From Acidimicrobiales bacterium (lineage in GTDB: Bacteria > Actinomycetota > Acidimicrobiia > Acidimicrobiales > Acidimicrobilacustridaceae), in NCBI GenBank assembly GCA_018401565.1, contig JAGYKS010000029.1, positions 1 to 64,000 on the forward strand: a stretch of 64,000 nucleotides of DNA. The letters run 5' to 3'. The translations under genes were made by a program, and so were the position numbers. This document shows, piece by piece, positions 52,592 through 64,000 of this stretch. Numbering within the stretch: the stretch's first letter is position 1; every line of letters starts with the position of its first letter. The notes under the pieces are model-generated. The model was not told the origin of the DNA, made no database searches, and saw only the letters and a list, made by a program, of their open reading frames with translations.

Positions 52592-53690
52592 GCCAGCGGA
52601 GCCGTGAGCGGGTGCGACCCGGACGCCTCGAGAGCAGCCACAAGCTGGCGGGCCGGTTCGGCCTCCACCACCAGCACCAGCACGCCACCGTCGCCTTCAA
52701 CCGAATGGGCGATCTCGACGTCGGCCACCGACACGCCCATCTCAGCGGCCAGCAGCAGTACCCGGGCCAATGCACCAGCCTCGTCGGCGATGGGCATCCG
52801 GATCTCCACGAGGTCGTCGACAGAAGCCAGACGGGTGGGCAGGTTGCGTCGTGCAGCACGGGCCTGTTCGAGCCGCTGCACCAGCGCGCTGCGGTCGCCG
52901 GTGGCCACGATGTCGCGCACCACCGACAGCTCGGTGATGAATCGACCAAGTTCGTCGACGATGGCGTCGCGGTTTTCAGCGCAGATGTCGGGCCAGATGG
53001 CGGGATGCCCCGAGGCCACACGGGTCATGTCACGAAACCCTCCGGCGGCGAGACGCAGGAGGGCCCGATGCTGGTCGGCACGCTCATCGGCCAGCGACAT
53101 CAAGGTGGCGGCGGCGAGGTGAGGCACGTGTGACACCACTGCCACCATGCGATCGTGTTGGTCGGGGGCCAACGCCACCACCTCGGCGCCAAACGACGAC
53201 ACCACCGAACGCACGGCGGCGAAGGCATCGTCGTCGGTCCCGGGTAATGGGGTGAGCACCCAGGTCGCACCGACGAACAGGTCGGCACGGGCGCCGGCGG
53301 GCCCTCCTGCTCGGAACCAGCCATTGGATGCCCACCCACAAAGCGGGGGTCACCCATAAGCGCAACAAGTGGCGACTTCACACTCGCCACGTCGGTGACC
53401 AGCCCGTTGGTGGTGTCGAGGGCGTGCCGAACCTCACTGGCAACTGCCGACACCGGAGTGGCCACGAAGGTCAACTCGGCAGCAGGGTCGTCACCGGTGG
53501 CGTTGACGGCACCGACAGCGACCGCCGCTGCCAGCCGGTCAGCATCGGTGTCCCGACCGGTCACATGCCAGCCGGCGGCCTGCAGGGCGAGCCCGATGGA
53601 TGCCCCTATGAGTCCGGTGCCGACCACCACCGCCCGGCGACGCGATGCAGCCTCACCGGAGGAAGCAAATCCACCGCCGTCAAGCGACAT
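52588..53690 (-). CDS. tyrA: Prephenate dehydrogenase with C-terminal ACT domain (frame break)
   Basis: NAD-dependent oxidative decarboxylation of prephenate to 4-hydroxyphenylpyruvate in tyrosine synthesis. Rossmann motif VVVGTGLIGASIGLALQAAG at the N-terminus; HPMAGSE is the conserved catalytic loop; VSHVPHLAAATLM follows. The frame breaks near 53300 in GGGCCC (one G lost), restoring GARADLFVGATWVLTPLPG. The C-terminal ACT domain (about 290-365, EIRMPIADEAGALARVLLLA) suggests feedback by tyrosine. About 367 residues. The start overlaps the aroH stop (TGATG). Confidence 0.9.
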
Positions 53691-54052
53691 CAGTGGGGAA
53701 GGTCGTCGCGCAGGCCTACGGCATCGTGGAGGTACACGTGACGCAGTTCGCTGCGGGGTCGGGAGGTTTCGAGATGCATGAGCAGCCTGATACAGCGCGC
53801 CGTGGCACCGGTGATGTCCAGCTCCCGGGCGCACAGCAGTGGCACGTCCCCCAGACCAAACTCCCGGGCGCCAGCGGCGGGAAATGCCGAATGCAGGTCG
53901 TCGGTGGCGGTGAACAGGACGCTGACGATGTCGTCGTGGTCCACGTCGTTGCGCTCCAGCAGCACACCCAACAACTCCACCACTGCGGCATGGATGGACT
54001 CACGGGTGTCGCTGGAAACGGTGGTTGCTCCACGAAGGGCTCGTATCGGCAC
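53690..54052 (-). CDS. aroH: Chorismate mutase, AroH type
   Basis: Converts chorismate to prephenate, the substrate of the TyrA gene immediately downstream. 120 residues of the trimeric AroH fold: IRALRGATTVSSDTRESIHA, then LLGVLLERNDVDHDDIVSVLFTATDDL and HVYLHDAVGLRDDL. The active-site Arg (RGATTV) is retained. GTG start at 54052 with TAGCAT six bases upstream. It overlaps tyrA by one base and lies 25 bp after the rluB-like gene. Confidence 0.9.
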   Translation of the reverse strand: MPIRALRGATTVSSDTRESIHAAVVELLGVLLERNDVDHDDIVSVLFTATDDLHSAFPAAGAREFGLGDVPLLCARELDITGATARCIRLLMHLETSRPRSELRHVYLHDAVGLRDDLPH

Positions 54053-54058
54053 GTTCCG

Positions 54059-54064
54059 ATGCTA
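54059..54064 (-). promoter_or_regulatory. -10 element of aroH (internal)
   Basis: Reverse-strand GGTAGCAT context; TAGCAT lies 6 nt before GTG 54052. Confidence 0.45.
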
Positions 54065-54077
54065 CCTATCGCCGGCG

Positions 54078-54956
54078 TCAGGATCGGCACGCATTGCCGC
54101 CCGCCGCTGTGATCGGTTCATGGGGCGGCCAGCGCCCGACGCCCGTCCTCCGGCGGCAGCAGAGCCCCGCAGCCGCAGCCTGCTCCAGTTCGCGCACCTC
54201 TGCAACGGTGAGCTCGCGCCATTGGCCTGGCTTCAGTTTGCGGTCGCTGAGCGGTCCAATGCGAATGCGTACCAGCCGGCGCACCGGATGCCCCACCGCT
54301 TCGCACATGCGCCGAACCTGGCGGTTGCGGCCCTCGTGGATCACCAGCCGCAGCAGGTCCGGGGCCACCAGTGCGACCCGGGCCGGAGCGGTGACGCCAT
54401 CGTCAAGCTCCACCCCCTGACGCAGGATGCGTAGCGTCCCGCGAGCCGGGGATCCCTCCACCCACACCATGTATTCCTTTTCCACCCCGTGGGAAGGATG
54501 GGTGAGCTGGTGGGTCAGGGGCCCGTTATTGGTGAGCAGCAGCAACCCTTCGGTATCGAGATCAAGGCGTCCAACGGGAAAGACCCTCTGATCCGATGGG
54601 ACAAGGGACACCACGGTTGGGCGGCCCTGCGGGTCATCGGCCGTGGACACCACACCGGTTGGTTTGTGAAGCAGGTAATAGCGCAGACTCGGGGCCACAC
54701 CGATTCCAACCCCGTCCACGTCGACGGTGTCTGAATCTGGCTCGGCCCGGGCACCGAGGCGGGCGACCTGACCGTTCACTCTCACCCTGCCCTGCTCAAT
54801 GAGTTCCTCGCAGTGACGTCGGCTTCCCAGACCGGCCCGGGCCAGCAGCTTTTGCAACCGCTCCCCGTTGCGTTCGATGTAGTCGTCTTCGGCATCGCCC
54901 GAAGAACCAGCGTCGGTTTCTCGCCCATCTGGATCGTTGGCAGCGTCGGGGCTCAT
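54078..54956 (-). CDS. RsuA/RluB-family rRNA pseudouridine synthase
   Basis: 292 residues. N-terminal S4 RNA-binding domain (ERLQKLLARAGLGSRRHCEE) after an acidic extension of about 25 residues; then the synthase domain with the catalytic Asp in VFPVGRLDLDTEGLLLLTNNG. LHKPTGVVSTADDPQGRPTV and IHEGRNRQVRRMCEAVGHPV are typical. The C-terminus has an extra CCRRRTGVGRWPPHEPI-type tail that may be shorter in reality. Located between scpB and aroH, a common order. The exact target uridine in rRNA cannot be inferred. Confidence 0.9.
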   Translation of the reverse strand: MSPDAANDPDGRETDAGSSGDAEDDYIERNGERLQKLLARAGLGSRRHCEELIEQGRVRVNGQVARLGARAEPDSDTVDVDGVGIGVAPSLRYYLLHKPTGVVSTADDPQGRPTVVSLVPSDQRVFPVGRLDLDTEGLLLLTNNGPLTHQLTHPSHGVEKEYMVWVEGSPARGTLRILRQGVELDDGVTAPARVALVAPDLLRLVIHEGRNRQVRRMCEAVGHPVRRLVRIRIGPLSDRKLKPGQWRELTVAEVRELEQAAAAGLCCRRRTGVGRWPPHEPITAAGGNACRS

Positions 54957-55608
54957 TCCCGCTGCTCGATCGGACGGGCGTCATCGTCGGGGTCTGGCCG
55001 TCAGGCGTCGGCATGGTGACCGGAGCTCTGGGCGCGACCGGGCGCAGGCCCTGCTCGAGCTGCTCCACCACTGACGCATCAGGGACGAACTCTGCCACCG
55101 GGGGCAGGTCAGCGAGCGACGCCAGCCCCAGCTTCTCAAGAAACAACGCCGTGGTGCCGAACAACACCGCCTGGCCGGGCCCGGGATCGCGGGCCACCTC
55201 GACGATGTAGCGGCGTTGCTCAAGCGTCCTGATCACACCATCAACACTCACCCCGCGGATGGCCCCGACCTGGGCGCGAGATGGGCTGCTTGTAGGCGAT
55301 GATGGCCAGCGTCTCCAGAGCCGCTGCTGACAGCCGGCCCCCTGCCCTTCCAGCACGTACCGTTCGATGAACGGGGCCAGATCAGGATGGGACTGAAAAC
55401 GCCATCCACCGGCCACCTCCACCAGTACGAATCCCCGTTCCTGTGATGCGTAAGTTTCAGCCAGCTCAGCGCACAGCTCCGCCACCCGCTCGGCGGATTG
55501 CTCGACGAGCTGGGCCAGCATGGCAACGGGCACCGGCTCGGTGGCCACCATGAGTACTGCCTCAATGGCCCGCGCCGGCTTGTGCACCACGTCCACGGGC
55601 ACGGTCAT
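54953..55608 (-). CDS. scpB: Segregation and condensation protein ScpB (three frame breaks)
   Basis: Kleisin-associated winged-helix protein that works with ScpA and SMC in chromosome condensation. ARAIEAVLMVATEPVPVAML and ISRAQVGAIRGVSVDGVIRTL identify it. The frame breaks at about 55340 (GGGGG short by one G) and about 55270; between them LSAAALETLAIIAYKQP appears in the third frame. A third break at GGGG 54989-54992 gives the ending DDDARPIEQRE, whose TGA overlaps the next ATG. Without it the frame runs on through unrelated Arg-rich residues. About 218 residues. AGGAG seven bases before ATG 55608. Confidence 0.87.
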
Positions 55609-55673
55609 GTCACGCTCCTACACACTGCGATCTCCCATTGTTGCCAGGCCCGAAAGGCTGTTGTCGGGTGCTG

Positions 55674-56456
55674 TCATCCGTCGTAGGCGTCAACGAGGTC
55701 AAGGTCGGCGCTGCCACCACCGTCGCTGTCGCCGAGCCAGGTGATGTGAATGTCGGCGTAGGCGGTGGTCTGAACCAGGTCGACCAGGCCCTGCTTGAAC
55801 AACTCCAACAACGCCAGGAATCGCACGACGACCTCAAGCCTCTCCACCAATGGTGCCGTCAAAGCAAGGAACCCGATGGATCCCACTCTCGGGAGTTCGT
55901 CGGCCAGTTCGATCACGGCATCGGACACGCTGGCTCGCACCATGTGGAGGTGACTGATGTCCACGGTGGGGACCGGCCGCGGAGTCATGGCACGGGCCAT
56001 GGCGGCGGCGAGGTCAGCGGCGGTCACCCCTTCGAGAAGGTCGGGCACCAGACCCACGAACCGGTCTTCGAGACCGCTGCGGCGGGGCACCGAACGCGAC
56101 GCTGCGTCGGACAGACCCTGGAAGGCGGCGGCTGCGTCCTTGAAGGTCTTGCACTCCAGCAGACGGGCCAGCAGCAGGTCACGCTCCTCCCACCGCCCAA
56201 GCTCGTCATCAAGGTCGGGATCGGGATCCCCGGGAAGCAGGCGGCGGGCCTTCAGTTCGACGAGGGTGGCGGCGATGAGGAGAAATTCGGTGGCCGATTC
56301 CAGGTCCAGCTCGCTCATGCGGTCCAGTTCGGCCAAAAACGCGTCCACGATTCCGGTCAGCGACACCTGGTAGAGGTCAACCTGATCGCGCAGGATGAGA
56401 TGCAAAAGCATGTCGAATGGACCCTGGTAGACGGAAGTCTGCACGTCGTAGCCCAC
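55674..56456 (-). CDS. scpA: Segregation and condensation protein ScpA
   Basis: Kleisin subunit of the SMC-ScpAB complex. VQTSVYQGPFDMLLHLILRD is the family N-terminal block, followed by LTGIVDAFLAEL, ATEFLLIAATLVELKARRLL and a C-terminal winged helix with VVRFLALLELFKQGLVDLVQ. 260 residues from GTG 56456, which has GGTGG just upstream; the open frame continues further upstream without a good start. Intact. scpB follows after about 65 bp. Divergent from trpS. Confidence 0.9.
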   Translation of the reverse strand: MGYDVQTSVYQGPFDMLLHLILRDQVDLYQVSLTGIVDAFLAELDRMSELDLESATEFLLIAATLVELKARRLLPGDPDPDLDDELGRWEERDLLLARLLECKTFKDAAAAFQGLSDAASRSVPRRSGLEDRFVGLVPDLLEGVTAADLAAAMARAMTPRPVPTVDISHLHMVRASVSDAVIELADELPRVGSIGFLALTAPLVERLEVVVRFLALLELFKQGLVDLVQTTAYADIHITWLGDSDGGGSADLDLVDAYDG

Positions 56457-56540
56457 GGGTCCACCATAGAGGGCTGCGAGACCTTCGCCGTGCACCGGTC
56501 GCGAACCGGGGTGGGTTCGGGACCGTCGTGGGCAGTGGCC

Positions 56541-56546
56541 TAGCAT
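56541..56546 (+). promoter_or_regulatory. -10 element of trpS
   Basis: CCTAGCAT context; TAGCAT lies 8 nt before GTG 56555. Confidence 0.45.
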
Positions 56547-56554
56547 CCTTGGTT

Positions 56555-57535
56555 GTGACAAGGGTCTTTTCCGGCATCAAACCAACGGGTCCAGTGCAAC
56601 TTGGCAATCTGCTCGGAGCGCTTCGCACTTGGGTGGATGACCAACACCGGGCCGACTCGACGTTCTGCGTCGTCGACTTGCACGCCCTGACCGTGCCGCA
56701 GGATCCCGCCGTTCTGCGGGCCGCCACGACCGAACTCGCCCAGCTGCTGTTGGCCGTCGGTATCGACCCGACGGTGTCCACGCTGTTTGTCCAGAGCGAC
56801 GTGCGTGAACACACCGAGCTTTCATGGATTCTCGAGTGCACGGCGGCATTTGGCGAGTTGCGGCGGATGACCCAATTCAAGGACAAGTCAACCGATGCCA
56901 CCTTCGTGTCGGCCGGGTTGTTTACCTACCCGGCTCTCATGGCCGCTGACATCTTGTTGTACGACACCGACGAAGTTCCCGTCGGCGACGACCAGCGCCA
57001 GCACCTCGAACTCACCCGTGATCTTGCCGAGCGCTTCAACAGCCGTTACGGCCCCACCTTTGTGGTCCCCAAGGCCACCGTACCGACGGTGGCGGCTCGG
57101 GTCATGGACCTTGCCGACCCCACCCGCAAGATGTCCAAGTCTGAAGACTCGCCCCAGGGAACCGTGCTTGTTCTCGACGATCTCGACGACGTCACCCGCA
57201 AGATCCGCCGTGCGGTGACCGACACCGACAATGAGGTTCGGTTCGATCCCTCGGCAAAACCGGGGGTTTCCAACCTTCTGGCGATTCTGTCGGCTTGCAC
57301 CGGCGATGCTCCCGAGACCCTTGCCGACCGTTACACGCAGTACGGGCCGCTCAAGGCCGACACCGCCGACGCCGTCGTTGAGTACCTGCGCCCGATCCAG
57401 CAGCGCTATGCCGAGTTTGCCGAGGACCCATCGGGCACCCGGTCAATCCTGTTGGCCGGCGCCGACAAGGCCCGGGCGTTGGCTGAACCCAAGATGCATC
57501 AGGTCCGCAGCCGTCTCGGACTGCCCACAGACTGA
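56555..57535 (+). CDS. trpS: Tryptophanyl-tRNA synthetase
   Basis: Charges tRNA-Trp. Class I catalytic motifs: SGIKPTGPVQLGNLLGAL (HIGH region, here QLGN) and KMSKSEDSP (KMSKS). VLYDTDEVPVGDDQRQHLEL-type residues (DEVPVGDDQRQHLELTRD) bind the amino acid and ATP. 326 residues, normal length, intact. GTG 56555 with the upstream -10; the open frame extends further upstream only as shadow of the divergent gene. Confidence 0.95.
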   Translation: MTRVFSGIKPTGPVQLGNLLGALRTWVDDQHRADSTFCVVDLHALTVPQDPAVLRAATTELAQLLLAVGIDPTVSTLFVQSDVREHTELSWILECTAAFGELRRMTQFKDKSTDATFVSAGLFTYPALMAADILLYDTDEVPVGDDQRQHLELTRDLAERFNSRYGPTFVVPKATVPTVAARVMDLADPTRKMSKSEDSPQGTVLVLDDLDDVTRKIRRAVTDTDNEVRFDPSAKPGVSNLLAILSACTGDAPETLADRYTQYGPLKADTADAVVEYLRPIQQRYAEFAEDPSGTRSILLAGADKARALAEPKMHQVRSRLGLPTD

Positions 57536-57629
57536 GCGCTGTGTCGTCGGGTTCCGGCAGATTGCTGCTTCGGCCGGGCCGACGGTGATGCGGGCCTACG
57601 ATGATGATGACGCCGCGGACCGAAAGCGG

Positions 57630-57986
57630 TCAGCCACCGGCGTGCGCAATGCACCATCGGGTTGCCGGCATGGCCTCGAGGCGAGCGGCGCCGATGGGTT
57701 CGCCGCACATCTGGCACGACCCGTACGTGCCCTCGGCCAGTCGGGCGATGGCGGCTTCGACGTCGTCAAGTTGCTCACGCAGCTGCGAGGCCAGAACTCT
57801 CGACTCGCCCTGCTCAGCGGCCACCTGGGCGCTGTCGGCGAACCCCTCGTCGAACCCCGGGCTGATCCCGGTCTCGCCCAACTCAGCCAGCTGGGACACC
57901 AGTTGCTGGTGCTCGTTGGCGAGCTCGTCGCCCGCCTGTGCCAGCACGTCATCCCGGTTTGCGTCGATTTCGCTGCTGTCAGTCAC
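57630..57986 (-). CDS. TraR/DksA-type zinc-finger protein
   Basis: 118 residues. An N-terminal coiled region (EHQQLVSQLAELGETG, EQLDDVEAAIARLAEGTYG) and a C-terminal zinc finger CQMCGEPIGAARLEAMPATRWCIAH. The fourth ligand of the usual C4 finger is His instead of Cys. DksA-like proteins bind in the RNA polymerase secondary channel; the actinobacterial relatives are poorly studied. GTG 57986 with CGGTAGGGT six bases upstream. Confidence 0.82.
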   Translation of the reverse strand: MTDSSEIDANRDDVLAQAGDELANEHQQLVSQLAELGETGISPGFDEGFADSAQVAAEQGESRVLASQLREQLDDVEAAIARLAEGTYGSCQMCGEPIGAARLEAMPATRWCIAHAGG

Positions 57987-57992
57987 TCTTTC

Positions 57993-57998
57993 ACCCTA
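57993..57998 (-). promoter_or_regulatory. -10 element of the TraR/DksA-like gene
   Basis: Reverse-strand CCGGTAGGGT context; TAGGGT lies 6 nt before GTG 57986. Confidence 0.6.
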
Positions 57999-58045
57999 CC
58001 GGCTCAAACCTCCGACCACCGGGGTGCATGGCCAGCCACCGAAAG

Positions 58046-59004
58046 CTACATCGACCGCCGGGCGCGAGGGTGTGCCCGGTCGTAGGCGGCGCGCAGGTGA
58101 GCGGCTGACACCTGGGTATACACCTGGGTGGTGCCGTTGAGGCATGCCCAAGGAGTTCCTGGACCGCCCTGACGTCGGCGCCATGATCGAGCATGTGCGT
58201 GGCACAGGAATGCCGCAGCACATGGGGGCTCAGGTGCTCAGTGATGCCGCACTGCTCGGCCCGGGACCGCACGATGCCCCACGCCCCCTGTCGACTGAGG
58301 CGCCCACCGCGCCGATTGATGAACACCGCCTCGGCGTCACCACGCCGGGCCCACATCTGCGGTTCCATCAGCGCACGACCCCCCGGTGAGAGCCACCGAC
58401 CCAGGGCATCCAGGGCCTGCGACCCCAGGGGCACCACCCGCTCACGTGACCCCTTTCCGAACAGCCGCAGTGTTCCGGTGGTGAGGTCAACGTCGGATAC
58501 CGACAGGCCTACGGCCTCGGAGATTCTCGCCCCGGTGCCATACAGCACTTCCAGCAACGCCCGGTCACGGAGGTCGACGGGATCATCACCCCCCGGCGAT
58601 TCCACCAGGGCCACAACGATGGCCTCGTCTAGGGCCTTGGGGAGTCCGGCGGGAACCCGTGGCTGGTCGACCTCGGTGGTGGGATCAACGTCGCTCAGAC
58701 CCTCCACGGCACAAAACCGGTGCAGCGACCGTGCCGCCACGATTCGGCGCGCCACGGTGGACGGGGCCAACCCGGCGTCACGCAGGTGGGCCACGTAATC
58801 CGACACCTGTGCGGTGGACACGTCACGAACCGATGCACAACCGATCGATCCCAGGTACGTCCAGTAGGCCACCAGATCACGGCGGTAGGCCTCCACCGTG
58901 GAACGGGCCCGACCCCGCTCGACCAACAGCCAGGTCAGAAAGTCCTCGGCCTCAACCGGCAGGACTGGCGGTTCGCCGGTGGTGTCAGCCGGTGAGGCGG
59001 TCAC
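58046..59004 (-). CDS. xerD: Tyrosine recombinase XerC/XerD (C-terminal frame break)
   Basis: Site-specific recombinase resolving chromosome dimers at dif. The N-terminal SAM-like domain (LLVERGRARSTVEAYRRDLVAY) precedes the catalytic domain. The Arg is in TGARISEAVGLSVSD, the His-x-x-Arg is HVLRHSCATHML, and after a break at about 58135-58141 GTTQVYTQVSAAHLR gives the nucleophilic Tyr. Without correction the Tyr is lost. About 320 residues when corrected, ending DRAHPRARRSM. XerC and XerD cannot be told apart from sequence alone. No mobile-element context, so a housekeeping role is likely. Confidence 0.9.
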
Positions 59005-59527
59005 GAGCAAGCAGCAGACCGATGATGGACTTGGCGTCGCGAATCACACCACGGGTGATCAGATCCGGCACGTCGTCAAGGGGAATCTCGACGGTCTCCA
59101 TGTGCAACTCCTCGACCCCGTGGCGATCAGTCACACCGGCGCTCAGGTCCTCGGCCAGGTACACGATGGAGTGCTCATTGCTGAAGCCTGGCGAGTTGTT
59201 GAACTCGGCCAGCCGCACGAGCGTTCCCGCCACAAGACCCACCTCTTCGAGCAGCTCGCGCCGGGCGGTGTCGGCCGGATCCTCGCCGACCATGTCCCGC
59301 TTGCCGGCGGGAATCTCCAGCAGTTCGGTGTCGAGCGCCGCCCTGAACTGTCGAATCATCACCACAGTGCGCTGAGCGGTGACGGCAACCACCGAGACTG
59401 CCCCGGGGTGGCCCACCACCTGTCGATCGTGACGGGTGCCGTCAGGAGCGACCATGACCACGTCGTCGACCGTCACCACCGGGCCGGTGAGCACCCGCTT
59501 TCGGTCGGTGATGCGGAATCCAGTCAA
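58985..59527 (-). CDS. NUDIX hydrolase (ADP-ribose pyrophosphatase-like)
   Basis: About 180 residues. The NUDIX box is AGKRDMVGEDPADTARRELL, then EEVGLVAGT (GxxxxxExxxxxxxREUxEExGU). VSVVAVTAQRTVVMIRQFRAAL precedes it and NSPGFSNEHSIVYLAEDLSAG follows, close to bacterial ADP-ribose pyrophosphatases. The start is uncertain: TTG 59527, eight bases after the pyrG stop, keeps FRITDRKRVLTGPVVTVDD; GTG 59494 is shorter. Its end overlaps the xerD start by 20 bp. Confidence 0.85.
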   Translation of the reverse strand: MTGFRITDRKRVLTGPVVTVDDVVMVAPDGTRHDRQVVGHPGAVSVVAVTAQRTVVMIRQFRAALDTELLEIPAGKRDMVGEDPADTARRELLEEVGLVAGTLVRLAEFNNSPGFSNEHSIVYLAEDLSAGVTDRHGVEELHMETVEIPLDDVPDLITRGVIRDAKSIIGLLLARDRLTG

Positions 59528-59534
59528 CGCCGCC

Positions 59535-63039
<3,505 letters not shown>

Positions 63040-63079
63040 CGCCCGATACCCCCACTTCCCGAGTCGAAGACGGGCCCGG

Positions 63080-63943
63080 TCACCGGTCGCTCAGCTTGAA
63101 CTTTGCCTTGAGCAGACCGGGAAAATCCCGGGGACCGAACACCACAAGATGGGCTTGTTCGTCAGCGGCAGTGCAGCGAACCGACTCCCCGGGAGCCAGC
63201 TCCCGCACCAGTCGTCCATCAATGATCAGGGCTCCGGGCCGATGTCCGGCCATGGTCACCTGCACGGTCGACGAGGCCTCCAGCACCAGCGTCCGGTCGA
63301 ACAGCATGTGAGGGCTGACCGGGGTGAGCACGATAAGCCGGTGGGTGGGAGCGACGATGGGTCCACCTGCGCTGTAGCCGTATGCGGTTGACCCCGTGGG
63401 TGTGCCCACGATCAGCGCATCGACCTCGTAGGGCGTGAAGACCCTGCCGTCTATGGCGACGTCCATGCGAACCGTGTGGCCGCTCAGGGTGCGGTCCACC
63501 AGCGCCTCGTTGAGGGCAAGAAAGCGCTGTTGTGAGTCGGGTGGTCCAACCACCACCTCCAGCAGCATCCGGTGCTCGATCTCATGATCACCATCCAGCA
63601 CCCGCGTAATGGCGTTGTGAACCTCGTGTGGCTCAACCTCCGTGAGGTAGCCGAGCTGCCCGAGGTTCACTCCCAAAATGGGCACTGGGGTGCCACCAAG
63701 CAGTTCGACGGTCCGAAGGACGGTTCCGTCGCCACCAAGCGCAACCACAAGGTCCGCTCCGCCAAGGGTGGCTCGGCTTTCGTGGCCAACAATGTCGATA
63801 CCCGCCTCGGAACCGAAAAGTTCGGCGTCCTCAGCACAGGCCAGCACACGATGCCCCTGACCCGACAGCCAACTGGCAAGATCCCGCGCCAACACCATGG
63901 CCTCAGATCTTGTGTGGTGGACGGTGATCGCTATGACTGCCAT
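63080..63943 (-). CDS. nadK: NAD kinase
   Basis: Phosphorylates NAD to NADP. The nucleotide-binding motif is LVVALGGDGTVLRTVELLGG (GGDGT), and NLGQLGYLTEVEP, NEALVDR and GTPTGSTAYGYSAGGPIVAP are the conserved NadK blocks. 287 residues from ATG 63943, preceded by AGAGGTGG; an in-frame ATG at 63964 is possible but lacks a ribosome-binding site. Intact. On the reverse strand upstream of recN, 40 bp apart. Confidence 0.96.
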   Translation of the reverse strand: MAVIAITVHHTRSEAMVLARDLASWLSGQGHRVLACAEDAELFGSEAGIDIVGHESRATLGGADLVVALGGDGTVLRTVELLGGTPVPILGVNLGQLGYLTEVEPHEVHNAITRVLDGDHEIEHRMLLEVVVGPPDSQQRFLALNEALVDRTLSGHTVRMDVAIDGRVFTPYEVDALIVGTPTGSTAYGYSAGGPIVAPTHRLIVLTPVSPHMLFDRTLVLEASSTVQVTMAGHRPGALIIDGRLVRELAPGESVRCTAADEQAHLVVFGPRDFPGLLKAKFKLSDR

Positions 63944-64000
63944 GGGTCCACCTCTGCTGCACATCGGGTGGTATCGGCGCTGGGGTCGGCACCGACTCGG

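Noticed and set aside
56417-56554. N-terminal extension of TrpS
   Set aside because: The added residues are Arg-rich shadow of the divergent scpA region; the GTG with a -10 at 56555 gives the family length.
58046-59004. Phage or integron integrase
   Set aside because: The recombinase is a typical XerC/XerD beside NUDIX and pyrG; no attachment site, tRNA target or phage genes adjacent.

Overview
The window is about 64 kb of high-G+C DNA that looks like the chromosome of an actinobacterium, most likely Acidimicrobiia or a relative. The evidence is a Pup gene ending in GGQ, proteasome subunit genes, pafABC followed by tat and a HelY-type helicase, a DUF4193-like acidic protein, an FtsR/GarA-like pair beside gcvH, heterodimeric crtYc/crtYd lycopene cyclase genes, and actinobacterial leaderless promoters. 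Placement below the phylum is inference from gene content. Nothing looks recently acquired: there is no insertion sequence, prophage or CRISPR array. The only RNA gene seen is one tRNA-Pro(GGG).

Layout. 1-11.4 kb: pup-proteasome, pafA, pafB/pafC, signal peptidase I, a small membrane protein, TatA/B, TatC and helY. 11.4-16.7 kb: a DAGK-like protein, an M20 amidohydrolase, a double ThyX-like protein, a DUF4193-like protein, a helical hypothetical and a GNAT. 16.8-21.5 kb: enoyl-CoA hydratase, HAD phosphatase, a long RG-rich unknown and PanE. 21.6-28.2 kb: a cobalamin-riboswitch-controlled secreted alpha/alpha-barrel protein, then divergently a tandem glycine riboswitch with gcvP, then gcvT. 28.2-36 kb: TetR, MerR, DUF151, FtsR-like, FHA protein, gcvH, a sugar nucleotidyltransferase/mutase-like fusion, pgsA and a HIT protein. 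36-44.3 kb: a DUF2079 membrane protein, SRAP, tRNA-Pro, pccB, a PP2C phosphatase, der and a DUF512 protein. 44.3-49.8 kb: ispH and carotenoid genes. 49.8-57.5 kb: a reverse-strand run scpA-scpB-rluB-aroH-tyrA-aroA-cmk-plsC, then trpS. 57.6-64 kb: a TraR/DksA-like protein, xerD, NUDIX hydrolase, pyrG, recN and nadK.

Two features cut across the window. First, roughly 40 single-base frame breaks interrupt otherwise conserved and often essential genes (prcB, gcvP, der, pyrG, aroA, scpB, recN). Many lie in G or C runs. They are best read as consensus sequence errors, so these genes are annotated as single genes with the break positions noted. Second, more than twenty genes carry a TANNNT hexamer (often CGGTAGNNT) only 6-9 nt before the start codon, the arrangement expected for leaderless transcripts. 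This pattern also helped choose start codons.

Pathways: proteasome tagging and degradation with the PafBC transcription factor; Tat export; glycine cleavage (P, T and H proteins under separate promoters, only P behind the riboswitch); isoprenoid to carotenoid synthesis (IspH, prenyl synthase, CrtB, CrtI, CrtYcd); aromatic amino acid synthesis (AroA, TyrA, AroH); and chromosome segregation (ScpAB, XerD).
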